Shown: piece after piece, positions 1 to 8,621 of the stretch
How the letters are laid out: the number at the start of each line of letters is the position of its first letter
Numbering within the stretch: the first letter of the stretch is position 1
Assembly (NCBI GenBank): GCA_963717985.1
Contig: CAVQYC010000005.1
Span: 434,001 to 498,000 of the forward strand
Reading direction: 5' to 3'
Source: BOG-1155 sp963717985
GTDB taxonomy: Bacteria > Desulfobacterota > Syntrophorhabdia > Syntrophorhabdales > WCHB1-27
Length of the DNA stretch: 64,000 nucleotides
Notes under the pieces: model-generated
The model's database searches: none
The model's input: only the letters and a program-made list of their open reading frames with translations
Told to the model about the DNA's origin: nothing
Position numbers and translations under genes: made by a program

Positions 1-786
1 ATCTTTTCCGTTATGGTCAGAATGCTCAACAGGTTTTAGCCCTACTCGTATTTTGAGTGTGTTTAAGGGCAGGTGATCTATTGAGGGTCTCCAATCGGTC
101 TGTACCTTGTTCTTTCCAAGAACTTCCATCAGGGCTTTGGCGGCAGCCATAGATCGGTCTTCCGCTTGCGCCCGGCCTTCGCCATTAGTTTCTATAGTAA
201 TCCCATCGGCGAACGTAGTAGTATCGAGGAATCGTTTCATGCCCGGCAAGATATTCCACTTCGCATCGGAGAGGAGCCATGCGAGTTGACCCGTTGTTCT
301 CCATGATTCGGCCTCGGCCAAACTTTCTATGATGACGTTAATACCCTGGAACTGTGATAATTCCTTCGCTGACTGCCTTTGCTCTATGCTTCGTGGCGCA
401 AGCCATGCTTCCAGCCGCATACGTTCAAGTTGTTCGGCCTCGGCTGTTTCTTTGGCCTTTGCTATCTCGCTTTTCTCTTTAGCTGCTTCGGCGGTCAGCC
501 GGGCCAGACGTTCCTCTATTTCTGCTTTTACACGCGCTATGTGTTCCTCTGAATCTGTTTTGACTTTGGCGATCCGTAAAGCCTGTTCCTTATTTTCAAG
601 CCTGATCAATTCGTCTTTGGCGTTGTTCAACTGGGTTGTAATATTACGTGTGATATACGACGCCACAAAATAAAGGGCTATTGCTATTGCGGCAGCGGCA
701 ACAAGGAAAATAGCTATTCTATTCAATGTTGTGAGCGAGGCGCTCATTTCGTTAACCTTGGAGGTAATGAAACCTATGTTAGACAT
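1..786 (-). CDS. membrane-anchored coiled-coil protein (3' end outside window)
   Basis: An open frame on the minus strand runs from the ATG at 786 to position 1 without a stop, so the C-terminus is outside the window. The product starts with a short polar segment, then one hydrophobic membrane helix (about residues 23-45, Ala/Ile/Leu rich), then a long charged Ala/Glu/Lys segment (about 50-120) with heptad character, and then a more globular part. The 786 start is preferred because AAGGGGG lies about 5 nt upstream; in-frame ATGs at 822, 837 and 846 are alternatives. It follows the small HTH gene directly. The function is not recognised. The architecture fits a membrane-tethered accessory-element protein. 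Confidence 0.6.
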   Translation of the reverse strand, partial: MSNIGFITSKVNEMSASLTTLNRIAIFLVAAAAIAIALYFVASYITRNITTQLNNAKDELIRLENKEQALRIAKVKTDSEEHIARVKAEIEERLARLTAEAAKEKSEIAKAKETAEAEQLERMRLEAWLAPRSIEQRQSAKELSQFQGINVIIESLAEAESWRTTGQLAWLLSDAKWNILPGMKRFLDTTTFADGITIETNGEGRAQAEDRSMAAAKALMEVLGKNKVQTDWRPSIDHLPLNTLKIRVGLKPVEHSDHNGKD

Positions 787-854
787 ATTGTCCCCCTTGT
801 ATTTCTCCCGACGAACATCCATTTCGAGGCCCCTCATGCGTCTCATACCCTCAC

Positions 855-1124
855 CTAGCCTTTAGGCTTCCGTAAGTCACCATTGTCAAATAGTCTACCC
901 TGAGAGAGAACCGGCTTTTCCGCAACCTGGATGCTGGTTGCAAAGCTCCTGATCATTTCGGCTTCGGGAGCCGTAAACAGCAGCCTCCCGTCACGGAATC
1001 GATGGCCTGTGGGAATCTGCCCCTTTCGTCTCCAGCGCCAAAATGTCTGGCGTGACACCCCGGTCTCCACTAAAAGCTGAGTCGCCGGGTAATAGTTAAC
1101 CCCGTTTATCGTCAATGTCTTCAT
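855..1124 (-). CDS. small helix-turn-helix DNA-binding protein (excisionase/MerR-like)
   Basis: An 89-residue protein whose N-terminal 50 residues look like a winged-helix MerR/excisionase domain: a YYPATQLLVETGVSRQTFW segment followed by WRRKGQIPTG, as in AlpA/Xis-type proteins that read one DNA motif and bend it. The remaining 35 residues have no clear fold. It is co-directional with the coiled-coil membrane gene that follows 68 nt later. Such proteins commonly belong to integrative elements, which fits a position at the edge of an accessory region, but no integrase is visible in the window. The exact role (excisionase or regulator) is inference. Confidence 0.6.
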   Translation of the reverse strand: MKTLTINGVNYYPATQLLVETGVSRQTFWRWRRKGQIPTGHRFRDGRLLFTAPEAEMIRSFATSIQVAEKPVLSQGRLFDNGDLRKPKG

Positions 1125-1470
1125 AGAATACCCTAATCATAGTTGCACGGCGTGAACCCTTGTAACACCATGTCTTGTCATATCACGTCCCGTAACAACT
1201 GTCAACATAATTTACTACCGGAGTTTCCGGAGTTTCTGAGAACGGGGTTCAACGGGGTTTTGCACTCATCCACTGTTTTTAAGGTCTGACTATGACTCAT
1301 CTTCTCAGGGCTGAACTCAGTGACTATCACAACATCCGGCATGCGACAGCGGGCAGGGGAGATAAAACGGACCAGGGAAAAAGTCGAAGGCTTTTCGGAC
1401 CTTGTCAAGCACGCACCATGGGCATATACTATCGTTCCGAAGCTACAATCGGCAGACTCGGTTGGTGAGC
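1125..1470. other. intergenic region without a recognised gene
   Basis: The 346 bases between the HTH gene and the HAD phosphatase hold no convincing reading frame. Frames that cross it have no ribosome-binding site and no family character. It is the likely boundary between an accessory element on the left and chromosomal genes on the right. No tRNA or clear attachment-site repeat is visible. Confidence 0.4.
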
Positions 1471-2151
1471 ATGTTTCAAAAGGAAGGCCTGAGGGCCGTT
1501 ATCTTCGATATCGACGGTACCCTTGTCGACAGCTTCAGCGTCTACCGGAAGGTCTTCAACGAGGGCATAAGGGACCAGAACATAGGACCGGTCCCCGAAG
1601 GCCTCCTGGACAATTGCCTGAGAAAAGGCAAGGGTTTGCGGGAGATCCTGGAGGGAGTATTTCCACCGGGCACGGACGAGAGCGCCATCGATGCGTGCAA
1701 AGAGAGGATCAAGCGTCTTTTCAGGCAGGCAGAGCCGGAGGAGATCAAACCGTTTCCGGGGGTCGAGGAACTGTTCGGGCACCTTGAAAGCCGGGGGGTG
1801 AAGATCGGCATCGCCACAGGCAGGGTGTCGACGCCTGAGGATGAGTGGAGACGGTTCACGCGACTGGGCCTGAGCCGATTTGTCGACGCCATCGTCACGT
1901 CGCACGATATCGTTTCTCGTAAGCCCGCCCCGGACGTCCTCCTCGCGTGCGCAAGAAGGCTCGATGTCCCTATCGGCGCCTGCCTCGCCGTCGGGGACAC
2001 GGAATCGGATATTCTCGCGGCGAAAAGGGCCGGTGCGATCGCCGCCTATGTCCGTACCGGCGAGGAGGACGCAGATGCCATCGCGAAGGCAGGGCCCGAT
2101 ATTATTCTGGAAAGCACCTACGATCTCCTCGCGCTATTGAAAGGGGAGTAG
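1471..2151 (+). CDS. HAD-superfamily phosphatase (phosphoglycolate phosphatase-like)
   Basis: A 226-residue HAD hydrolase. Motif I is FDIDGTLVDS, with nucleophile Asp13 and acid/base Asp15. A helical cap of the beta-phosphoglucomutase/phosphoglycolate-phosphatase type follows (about residues 25-90). Motif II is IATGR, the motif III lysine is in SRKPAPD, and motif IV is VGDTESDILAA. It should dephosphorylate a small cytosolic phosphate ester; the substrate cannot be told from sequence. The ATG at 1471 is preferred over one at 1402 because the extra 23 residues have no family resemblance. It converges on the TRAP transporter genes and looks monocistronic. Confidence 0.8.
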   Translation: MFQKEGLRAVIFDIDGTLVDSFSVYRKVFNEGIRDQNIGPVPEGLLDNCLRKGKGLREILEGVFPPGTDESAIDACKERIKRLFRQAEPEEIKPFPGVEELFGHLESRGVKIGIATGRVSTPEDEWRRFTRLGLSRFVDAIVTSHDIVSRKPAPDVLLACARRLDVPIGACLAVGDTESDILAAKRAGAIAAYVRTGEEDADAIAKAGPDIILESTYDLLALLKGE

Positions 2152-2200
2152 GAAGGGGCAAAACTTTTGTTCGAAGACGCTGCGAATTGCCTTCCCCCTG

Positions 2201-3502
2201 CTATCTCATGAGCACGCCCGGCAGATACGTAGCCAGCCTGGGGAAGAGAAACAACAACACCATGACAAGCACCATCGATGTGAGAAAAGGATAGACCCCA
2301 CTGTAAATGGTCGACATCGGTGTTTTTGTAATATTCTTCACTACAAATACAACCATCGCAACAGGAGGGATCACAGATCCTATAGCAACGGTCAGCGAGA
2401 CCATGATCCCGGCCCATATGGGGTCATACCCCAGCTTCACGACGATAGGATAGAAGATCGGGGTCGCAAGGATCATGAATGCCAGGTCATCGATAAACGA
2501 GCCTCCCAGAAGGTAAACGGCGAAAATAATGACCATAACCGTCCATGCGGGCAGAGGAAGTCCTGTCAGCCAGTCTGCGGCCGCCTGAGGTATATTTGTG
2601 ACCGCAATAAAGTGACCCAGTACCGATGAACCGGCTATCAGCAGGAGGGTCATACATGCGGTGCGAAGCGCTTCCTCCACAGACCTATAAAAACCTTTCA
2701 GCCCCAGATCCCGCTTTGCAAAACAGAATACCAGAACTGCGAAGGTACCGACGCCGCCGGCTTCGGTTGGTGTAAAAAAACCATTCATGAGCCCGCCTAC
2801 TATGACTGCAAAAATAAGCACCGGCCATATCACCGCAGGAAGGCTCTTCATCCTCGCAGACCATGAGAATTTCTCACTTCGCGGCCCGATGGCCGGGTTG
2901 ATCCTACACCATCCAAAGATGATAACTACAAAAAAGAAGGCCATCAGAAGACCGGGGATGATGCCTGCCATGAACAGCTTTCCGATGGACTGCTGGGTTA
3001 TAAGCCCAAATACTATGAGTATGACACTGGGCGGCAGAAGACTGCCGAGGGTTCCCACGGTAGCCACTATGCCCGTAGAAAGCTTTCTACTGTAATTGAA
3101 TCGATCCATCTCGGAAACAGCTACGCTTGCAAAAGTAGCCGCCGTAGCCACCACGGAACCGCAGATTGACTTGAAAACTGTTGCGCCCACCACCGTAGCG
3201 ACAGCAAGTCCCCCGGGGATGTGGCCAACGAATTTGTTGCTCGAGTCATACAATCGCTTGGCAATGCCTGCATTGAAGGCGATCTGTCCCATAAATACGA
3301 AAAGAGGTATAGCAGTCAACCCATAGGACCCAAGAGAATCGATATAGTCATTTGCCAAAAGATGCACGGCAGTGCCAAAGGAGTTAAGAGACGCAAATCC
3401 TACAAACCCTATCACTGTCATGGCAAAGGCCAGCTCGATCCCGGTTAAAAAGAGGCATAGCAGCGCCAAAAGGCCTATTATACCGACCGTCACTTCATTC
3501 AT
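2201..3502 (-). CDS. dctM: TRAP transporter large permease (DctM)
   Basis: A 433-residue, highly hydrophobic protein with about 12 membrane segments and the composition of DctM, the ion-coupled translocation subunit of tripartite ATP-independent periplasmic transporters. It has typical Gly/Pro-rich signatures (GTLGSLLPPSVILIVFG and TPTEAGGVG). It acts in the inner membrane with DctQ and a periplasmic DctP. The start at 3502 (MNEVTV) has GGAG 8 nt upstream; an upstream ATG at 3517 is a less likely alternative. The gene overlaps the end of dctQ by 8 nt. Its binding-protein gene is broken, so this transporter may lack its own receptor. Confidence 0.88.
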   Translation of the reverse strand: MNEVTVGIIGLLALLCLFLTGIELAFAMTVIGFVGFASLNSFGTAVHLLANDYIDSLGSYGLTAIPLFVFMGQIAFNAGIAKRLYDSSNKFVGHIPGGLAVATVVGATVFKSICGSVVATAATFASVAVSEMDRFNYSRKLSTGIVATVGTLGSLLPPSVILIVFGLITQQSIGKLFMAGIIPGLLMAFFFVVIIFGWCRINPAIGPRSEKFSWSARMKSLPAVIWPVLIFAVIVGGLMNGFFTPTEAGGVGTFAVLVFCFAKRDLGLKGFYRSVEEALRTACMTLLLIAGSSVLGHFIAVTNIPQAAADWLTGLPLPAWTVMVIIFAVYLLGGSFIDDLAFMILATPIFYPIVVKLGYDPIWAGIMVSLTVAIGSVIPPVAMVVFVVKNITKTPMSTIYSGVYPFLTSMVLVMVLLFLFPRLATYLPGVLMR

Positions 3503-3998
3503 GACTTGTCTCCACAATGCTGTATTTGGGTACTACAGCCCTCACTATGTCGGCGAAAAGCACGAGGCACTCAACGAAACTGCATAGTAACAAGGCGTAC
3601 GCTACAGGATGAAAAGGGATTCGAAGCGTGAGAGAGGTTTCCCCTCCCGCACGAAGTTCGTTTCCCTTTACAAAGAAGGACCATGCGAGCAATATAAAGA
3701 GCATAAGGCCTACAATTTTTGTACAGATTAACATGATATTTGAAGTTCGTTTTCCCATTATCTGAGTCAACATATCCACGTTGACATGGGCCCCGTCGAG
3801 GGAAGTCTTGGCAATAGAGAAACCGACAACCAGCGCTCCCGCAAAAGACATGAGCTCATACGTACCCGTAATCCCGGTTCCAAGCCCCCGCAACACGACG
3901 TCCGTCATCGTGAGCAAAACCATAACCACGAGTAAAATCCCGGCTATCCAGTTGGCAACCTTACTGACAACGCTTATGCCTGCCAGAACCTTCTCCAT
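3495..3998 (-). CDS. dctQ: TRAP transporter small permease (DctQ)
   Basis: A 167-residue protein with four predicted membrane helices and the DctQ pattern, including a polar stretch after helix 2 (KTSLDGAHVNVDMLTQ). It supports DctM and docks the periplasmic binding protein. It is translationally coupled to dctM through a short overlap. Upstream, a stem-loop (4093-4124) separates it from the dctP remnant. The length is normal for the family. Confidence 0.88.
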   Translation of the reverse strand: MEKVLAGISVVSKVANWIAGILLVVMVLLTMTDVVLRGLGTGITGTYELMSFAGALVVGFSIAKTSLDGAHVNVDMLTQIMGKRTSNIMLICTKIVGLMLFILLAWSFFVKGNELRAGGETSLTLRIPFHPVAYALLLCSFVECLVLFADIVRAVVPKYSIVETSHE

Positions 3999-4092
3999 GT
4001 GCCTCTCCTCTTTTTATCGATGCTTATCTCAAAAGCACCCCTTCTTCTTCAAAACGCCTTTCTTCGCGGTTCTATATCGGTCTGTCCGCCGG

Positions 4093-4124
4093 CTGAGGCG
4101 GCCGACCCAAAAGGGCCACCTCAG
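4093..4124 (-). promoter_or_regulatory. intercistronic stem-loop between dctP remnant and dctQ
   Basis: The arms CTGAGGCGGCC (4093-4103) and GGCCACCTCAG (4114-4124) pair at 10 of 11 positions around a 10-nt loop. There is no U-tract, so a processing or mRNA-stability element that keeps binding-protein mRNA more abundant than permease mRNA is more likely than a terminator. This is inference from position and structure. Confidence 0.45.
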
Positions 4125-4133
4125 TCACTGACA

Positions 4134-5063
4134 TCAACGTCTGTAGGGTTTCAGATAATCATTAATGAACTTTACCGCTTCTTCACCCGGCAAGTTCTTA
4201 GCCTTCATGTTCTTTACGTACTCGTCAATCACCGGTTTTGCTTTTTCCGCCCAGCGGGCCTGCTCCTGTGGGGAAAGGGAGATAATCTTGTTTCCCCTCT
4301 TTACGATAAGCTCTTTCCCCTTCCTATCTATGTCATCCCACACCTTTCCGGTCTTCACGATGTACTCGGCGCTCATCTCATCAATTATCGCCTGGATATC
4401 TTTCGGGAGCGAATTCCACTTGTTCTTGTTCATGGTCATCATAAAGAGAACCGTGAACGCCGAACCGTAGTTTTCTGTGGAATATTCTATTTGATCCGCA
4501 AGCGCGTGACCCTCCATGACCTCATAACATGCCATGAGTCCATCCACAACGCCTTTAGAGAGAGAATCATACACGTCGTTCATCGGCATGGCAATGGGAA
4601 TAGCCCCGAGGCTTGACGCAAATCTTGTGCTGGTACCGGTAGTCCGTATTTTTAGCCCTTTCAGGTCTTCCAACTTGTACACGGCCTTGCGTTTCGTATG
4701 GAGAATGTATGGCGCAACAGCATGTAGCCAAAGTACCTTTACCTCATCCAGCTCTTTAGGCTTGAATTTCTGATAGAATGCATTAACCATTTTCGTTGCG
4801 GCCAAACCGCTCGGATAACCGAAAGGCAGGTCGATCCCCTCGAGCAACGGAAACCTGCCCGGTGTGTAACTGGCGACAAAGTTGCCCACATCGATAATCC
4901 CGGTCTTCGTTGCGTCATAAATCTGCTGGGGAGGGGCCAGCGAACTCCCCGGATAGACTATGACTTTTATCCTTCCCTTTGTCCGTTTCTCAAGCTCATC
5001 TTCTACAGTTTTCCCCCATTTTTGCCAATCGACCCACGTATTTATGCGGGTTTTCGGGCAATA
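4134..5063 (-). pseudogene. dctP: TRAP substrate-binding protein DctP, 5'-truncated
   Basis: About 310 residues of a DctP-family periplasmic binding protein. They run from the first strand of the mature domain (FSDYCPKTRINT, WQKWGKTVEDELEKRTKG) to a normal C-terminus. The family hallmark EMLKGIKIRTTGT-like segment is present as LEDLKGLKIRTTGTS. The open frame continues upstream to 5648, but that part is antisense to the transposase and is not family-like. The signal peptide and start codon are missing, so the protein should not be made or exported. A separate N-terminal DctP fragment lies beyond the IS element at 6833-7066. Confidence 0.75.
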
Positions 5064-5112
5064 ATCTGAAAAACGGCCCTTTCCGTAGTGCCACGTTATT
5101 ACCACTATTTGC

Positions 5113-5141
5113 TTGACAGGTAGGATAATAGTATTTAGTAT
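5113..5141 (+). promoter_or_regulatory. sigma70-type promoter of the IS transposase
   Basis: TTGACA (5113-5118) and TAGTAT (5136-5141) are separated by 17 nt, ending 9 nt before the transposase start codon. The -10 is close to consensus and the -35 is perfect. A very short or leaderless transcript is implied. Confidence 0.5.
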
Positions 5142-5150
5142 AGTGGTGAT

Positions 5151-6785
5151 ATGTTCTTCAGAACCAAGAAGTCGGGACCCCGGGAGTATCTCCAGATCGT
5201 CCGCAATCGAAGGGATGAAGGAAAGGTGAAACAGGAGGTCATCGGAACCATCGGCCGGACCGATCTCCTTAAAGAAAGCGGTGCCATTGACAGCCTCCTC
5301 CGTTCGGGCGCCCGGTTCTCTGAAAGACTCGCCCTTCTGGATGCCTATGAGAAGGGGGAGGCATCTCCGGCGAAAGATACGAAGATAGGCATACTGCTTA
5401 TCTTCGGTCGTCTCTGGAACGAACTCGGCATACGGGAAGTTCTCGATGATCTTCTTGCCCGCCGCCAGTTCCAGTTTCCCCTCGAAAGAGCCCTTTTTCT
5501 TACAGTGCTCCACCGTCTCACAGAAACCGGTTCCGACCGCTCCTGCGACGAATGGCAGAAGGACTACCGGATAGAAGGGACAGAAGATATCGCTCTTCAC
5601 CATCTCTACCGGGCGATGGCATGGCTCGGTGAACCTCTTCCGGATCAAACAGACGCTACGCCCTTCTCGCCCCGCTGTGTGAAGGACATCGTGGAGGAGA
5701 AGCTCTTCGAGAAAAGAAAGGATCTCTTTGCCGACCTCACCCTTGCCTTCTTCGATACGACGAGCATCTACTTCGAGGGCGAGGGGGATTACTTGGGGGA
5801 GTATGGTAACTCGAAGGACAGCCGGCCTGATCTGTTGCAGATGGTGGTCGGCGTCGTCTTGGACCGATCAGGCACTCCCCTCTGCTCCGAGATGTGGCCC
5901 GGCAACACGGCCGACGTAAAGACCCTTCTCCCCGTCGTCACACGACTGCAAAAGCGCTTCGGCATAGGCAGGATATGCATAGTCGCCGACAGGGGGATGA
6001 TAAGCAGGGAAACAATCGCCGAACTCGAAAGAAACCACATCGACTATATCCTGGGCGTCAGGATGAGAAGCCAAAAGGAGATAGGAACAGATGTTCTCTC
6101 CAGAGCCGGACGCTATCATGAGGTGGAAGAGAACCTGAAGGTAAAGGAAGTCCTGCACGGAGGCAAGCGTTATATCGTCTGCGTCAATGAAGACCAGGCG
6201 AAGAAAGATGCTCATGATAGGCAGGCCATAGTCGCGGCGCTCGAAGAGCGCCTGACGAAGGGGACGAAAGGCCTCATCGGGAATAAAGGCTATAGGAAGT
6301 ACGTCAGGATGGAGAGGAATGCAGTGACGATCGACAACGACAAGATTGCCGATGAGGCGCGCTACGACGGCAAGTGGGTGCTCGCCACGAACACGTCCCT
6401 TAAACCGGAGCACGTGGCAAGACAGTACAAAAACCTCTGGATGGTGGAGCAGGCGTTCAGGACGATGAAATCCGTGCTCAACACACGGCCCATCTTCCAC
6501 AAGAGGACCGAGACGATAAGAGGTCATGTCTTTTGCAGCTTCCTGGCGCTTATCCTCATGAAAGAGCTCAAGACCAGGCTTGCGAAGAAAGGCTGGAAGC
6601 TCGAATGGGACAGGCTGATCCGTGATCTCGATCATCTCAAGGAAATAGAAGTGTCGGCTGTCGGGAAAAACGTGATCATCAGAACGGAACTCAGGGGTGA
6701 CACGGGCAAGGTGTTCCAGGCAGCGGGCGTCGCCGTCCCCTCTACAGTGAAACTGATAAACAGGACAGAGTCAGATGAGGCATGA
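5151..6785 (+). CDS. IS1634-family transposase
   Basis: A 544-residue DDE transposase of the IS4/IS1634 type. The N-terminus (REYLQIVRNRRDEGKVKQ) and the catalytic core match the family: Asp202 in AFFDTTSIYFEGEG, Asp280 in IVADRGMIS, and the YREK-like region WMVEQAFRTMKS with Glu433, followed by RPIFHKRTETIRGHV. The length is typical and the frame is intact, so the element may still be active. It is transcribed opposite to the TRAP genes it interrupts. Confidence 0.9.
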   Translation: MFFRTKKSGPREYLQIVRNRRDEGKVKQEVIGTIGRTDLLKESGAIDSLLRSGARFSERLALLDAYEKGEASPAKDTKIGILLIFGRLWNELGIREVLDDLLARRQFQFPLERALFLTVLHRLTETGSDRSCDEWQKDYRIEGTEDIALHHLYRAMAWLGEPLPDQTDATPFSPRCVKDIVEEKLFEKRKDLFADLTLAFFDTTSIYFEGEGDYLGEYGNSKDSRPDLLQMVVGVVLDRSGTPLCSEMWPGNTADVKTLLPVVTRLQKRFGIGRICIVADRGMISRETIAELERNHIDYILGVRMRSQKEIGTDVLSRAGRYHEVEENLKVKEVLHGGKRYIVCVNEDQAKKDAHDRQAIVAALEERLTKGTKGLIGNKGYRKYVRMERNAVTIDNDKIADEARYDGKWVLATNTSLKPEHVARQYKNLWMVEQAFRTMKSVLNTRPIFHKRTETIRGHVFCSFLALILMKELKTRLAKKGWKLEWDRLIRDLDHLKEIEVSAVGKNVIIRTELRGDTGKVFQAAGVAVPSTVKLINRTESDEA

Positions 6786-6832
6786 TCCCGTAACCCCAAC
6801 CTCTTTTGTAGTGCCACGCCCTCTTTCTGTCT

Positions 6833-7066
6833 CTATAAGTCGTTAATTTTGCAGAAGAATAAATTTGTTGGTGTAGAAGATGAGTCAAGATCTTTGGCCC
6901 ATTCCTGGTAAAGTACCGCTTGTCCGTGTCCCACCGGAAAATGATGGCAGAACTTAAGGCGAATCGCCTTATCCTTATCCTGAGCATACCCCTGCCCCCC
7001 AACCATGAACAGTGTCACAGCCAAAATTACCGCCAGGAATACTGCCACTCGTGCAAGGCCTTTCAT
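6833..7066 (-). pseudogene. dctP: N-terminal fragment of a TRAP substrate-binding protein
   Basis: The ATG at 7066 has a strong AAGGAGG site 7 nt upstream and encodes a signal peptide (about residues 1-28, cleavage after GYAQ). The mature start IRLKFCHHFPVGHGQ and YQEWAKDL follow. Family similarity ends at about 6885, after which an unrelated 17-residue tail leads to a stop. Its last conserved residues (YQEWAKDL) correspond to WQKWGKTVED in the downstream fragment. The two pieces therefore overlap in family position and probably come from two different dctP genes. Confidence 0.7.
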
Positions 7067-7339
7067 AACGTCCTCCTTTTATCGTTTATGTTTCTCCGTG
7101 CGGTTCCATCATACAAGCGGGCAGGTATCTCGCTAAGTATGTCGTAAAGCCTTCCCCACAAAACGGCTCAACCCGTGCGCCTATCGTCTTCCCGTTCTCG
7201 TTAGGCAATATTAGGTCCCATCAGTAATACATATTACCGAGTATAATTAATCAATACACCCACGGTTGTCAAGGAAAAACATTCGTGATTATTACCCTGA
7301 TACGATTGTGTTAACCGGATGATCTCCCTAATTTAGTTC

Positions 7340-7368
7340 TTGACAATAGTGTGAATACTGATTAACTA
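7340..7368 (+). promoter_or_regulatory. putative promoter of the double-TetR gene in a divergent intergenic region
   Basis: The 330-bp AT-rich space between the TRAP genes and the regulator gene contains TTGACA (7340-7345), then 17 nt, then TAACTA (7363-7368), about 33 nt before the start codon. Several AT-rich TAAT/ATTA half-sites (around 7220-7255 and 7355-7380) could be operators. Divergent arrangement suggests the regulator controls the TRAP operon and itself. This is inference. Confidence 0.4.
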
Positions 7369-7400
7369 TATTTGCTAATAACAACCTCCGAAGGATAATA

Positions 7401-8618
7401 ATGATGGCTGCCGACAAACGGAAGGCGATAATAGAATCAGCCGAATTTCTTTTTGCTACGAAAGGCTTTCAACAAACCACGATGTCGGATATTGCCAGAG
7501 AATCCGGTGTCACTCATGAAGCATCTCTCTATTCGCACTTCAGCAATAAAAGAGACATATTGTTTGGCATATATGGGGCGTATCTCCAAAAGGCAAGCGA
7601 AAGCTTGAACGACCATTTCCAAGGCATGAAAGAGCCCGGACCAAAGTTCAGAAAAGCGATCTGGCATTATCTGGCGGATATGAAGAATAATCCGAATTAT
7701 GCCAAGATCTTGATGATGGCGCAGAGAGAGAACCCCGATTTTTATGCCTCCGAATATATAAAGTATCTTGAGCCTTATGTAACCCTGGTTTTAGGGGTTG
7801 TTGTTGCGGGGCAGGAGGAGGGGGTATTCCGTGCAGACATCAACCCGCGCCTGATTCGAAATATGGCCATGGGCGCAGGCGTCCATATGGCTTTTTTAAG
7901 CACCGCCTATAACCAACCCTATGATCCCAACGAGATCTCTGATCAAATCTATGTACTGGTTCATAACGCAGCCCATGCCGAAGCCCCATCTTTGACAAAT
8001 AATCGGAAAGCTATCCAGGGGGAGAGGGTGGAGTTTCGCAAATCCCAGATTCTTGAAACTGCAATCAAAGTTTTTGCCGTCAAGGGCTTTTCGAGTGCAA
8101 CTATTTCTGAAATCGCTAAACAAACCAATTTGGGCGACGCCACTCTTTATGAGTATTTTGAGAGCAAAGAAGCAATTTTGCTTGGTACTGCGGAGAGCCG
8201 TCTTCAGAACCTGTGTCTGGATGACGACAATGACAGGGCGAGTTTTGCGGAAGCCGAGCAAAGCTTACGTAAGCTTCTGTGGCGTTGGATATGGCTGATA
8301 TACTCCGATCAGGATTTTTCGCGGGTTCTCTTCCTGGAGCTTTTTCGAAACATAGATTTCTACTTTAGCCCTGCCTATAAACATTTCACGGCTTTTTTAG
8401 AAAGGATCCGCGAGACCGTCCGGCAGGGCCAGGAAGCAGGAACCTTTATCAAAGATGTACCATTCCCTGTGTACACACATATGATAACGGGCACTTTTGA
8501 TCAGTATCTTCTTGCGCAATTTCTTAGAAACAGGCCTGCCCCGGGAATTGCCGCACTGAGTACCGCAGTGGACGCCATAGTGCGGGCAATTAAGGTCCCT
8601 GATGGTTCACGGACCTGA
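7401..8618 (+). CDS. tandem double-TetR transcriptional regulator
   Basis: A 405-residue protein made of two complete TetR-family units in one chain. The first HTH is at about residues 28-47 (SDIARESGVTHEASLYSHF) and is followed by a C-terminal all-helical ligand domain to about 195. A short linker leads to a second HTH at about 234-253 (SEIAKQTNLGDATLYEYF), followed by a second ligand domain to the end. Standard TetR proteins are about 200 residues and dimerise, so this chain may act as a pseudo-dimer with two different half-site specificities. It is divergent from the TRAP operon. AAGGA precedes the ATG by 6 nt. The frame is continuous, so this is not a frameshift artefact. Confidence 0.88.
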   Translation: MMAADKRKAIIESAEFLFATKGFQQTTMSDIARESGVTHEASLYSHFSNKRDILFGIYGAYLQKASESLNDHFQGMKEPGPKFRKAIWHYLADMKNNPNYAKILMMAQRENPDFYASEYIKYLEPYVTLVLGVVVAGQEEGVFRADINPRLIRNMAMGAGVHMAFLSTAYNQPYDPNEISDQIYVLVHNAAHAEAPSLTNNRKAIQGERVEFRKSQILETAIKVFAVKGFSSATISEIAKQTNLGDATLYEYFESKEAILLGTAESRLQNLCLDDDNDRASFAEAEQSLRKLLWRWIWLIYSDQDFSRVLFLELFRNIDFYFSPAYKHFTAFLERIRETVRQGQEAGTFIKDVPFPVYTHMITGTFDQYLLAQFLRNRPAPGIAALSTAVDAIVRAIKVPDGSRT

Positions 8619-8621
8619 TCA

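Larger units (their letters stand above)
5070..6885 (+). mobile_element. IS1634-type (IS4-superfamily) insertion sequence, ends approximate
   Basis: A complete transposase gene lies between two DctP fragments. An 11-bp sequence GTAGTGCCACG occurs at 5085-5095 and again at 6808-6818, but in the same orientation, so I could not define classical inverted ends. The limits given are where DctP-like coding stops on each side (about 5063 and about 6885). The element broke, or sits at the join of, TRAP binding-protein genes. Confidence 0.6.

Noticed and set aside
5085..6818. GTAGTGCCACG at both sides of the IS1634 transposase as its terminal inverted repeats
   Set aside because: The two copies are in direct, not inverted, orientation, so they cannot be the ends.
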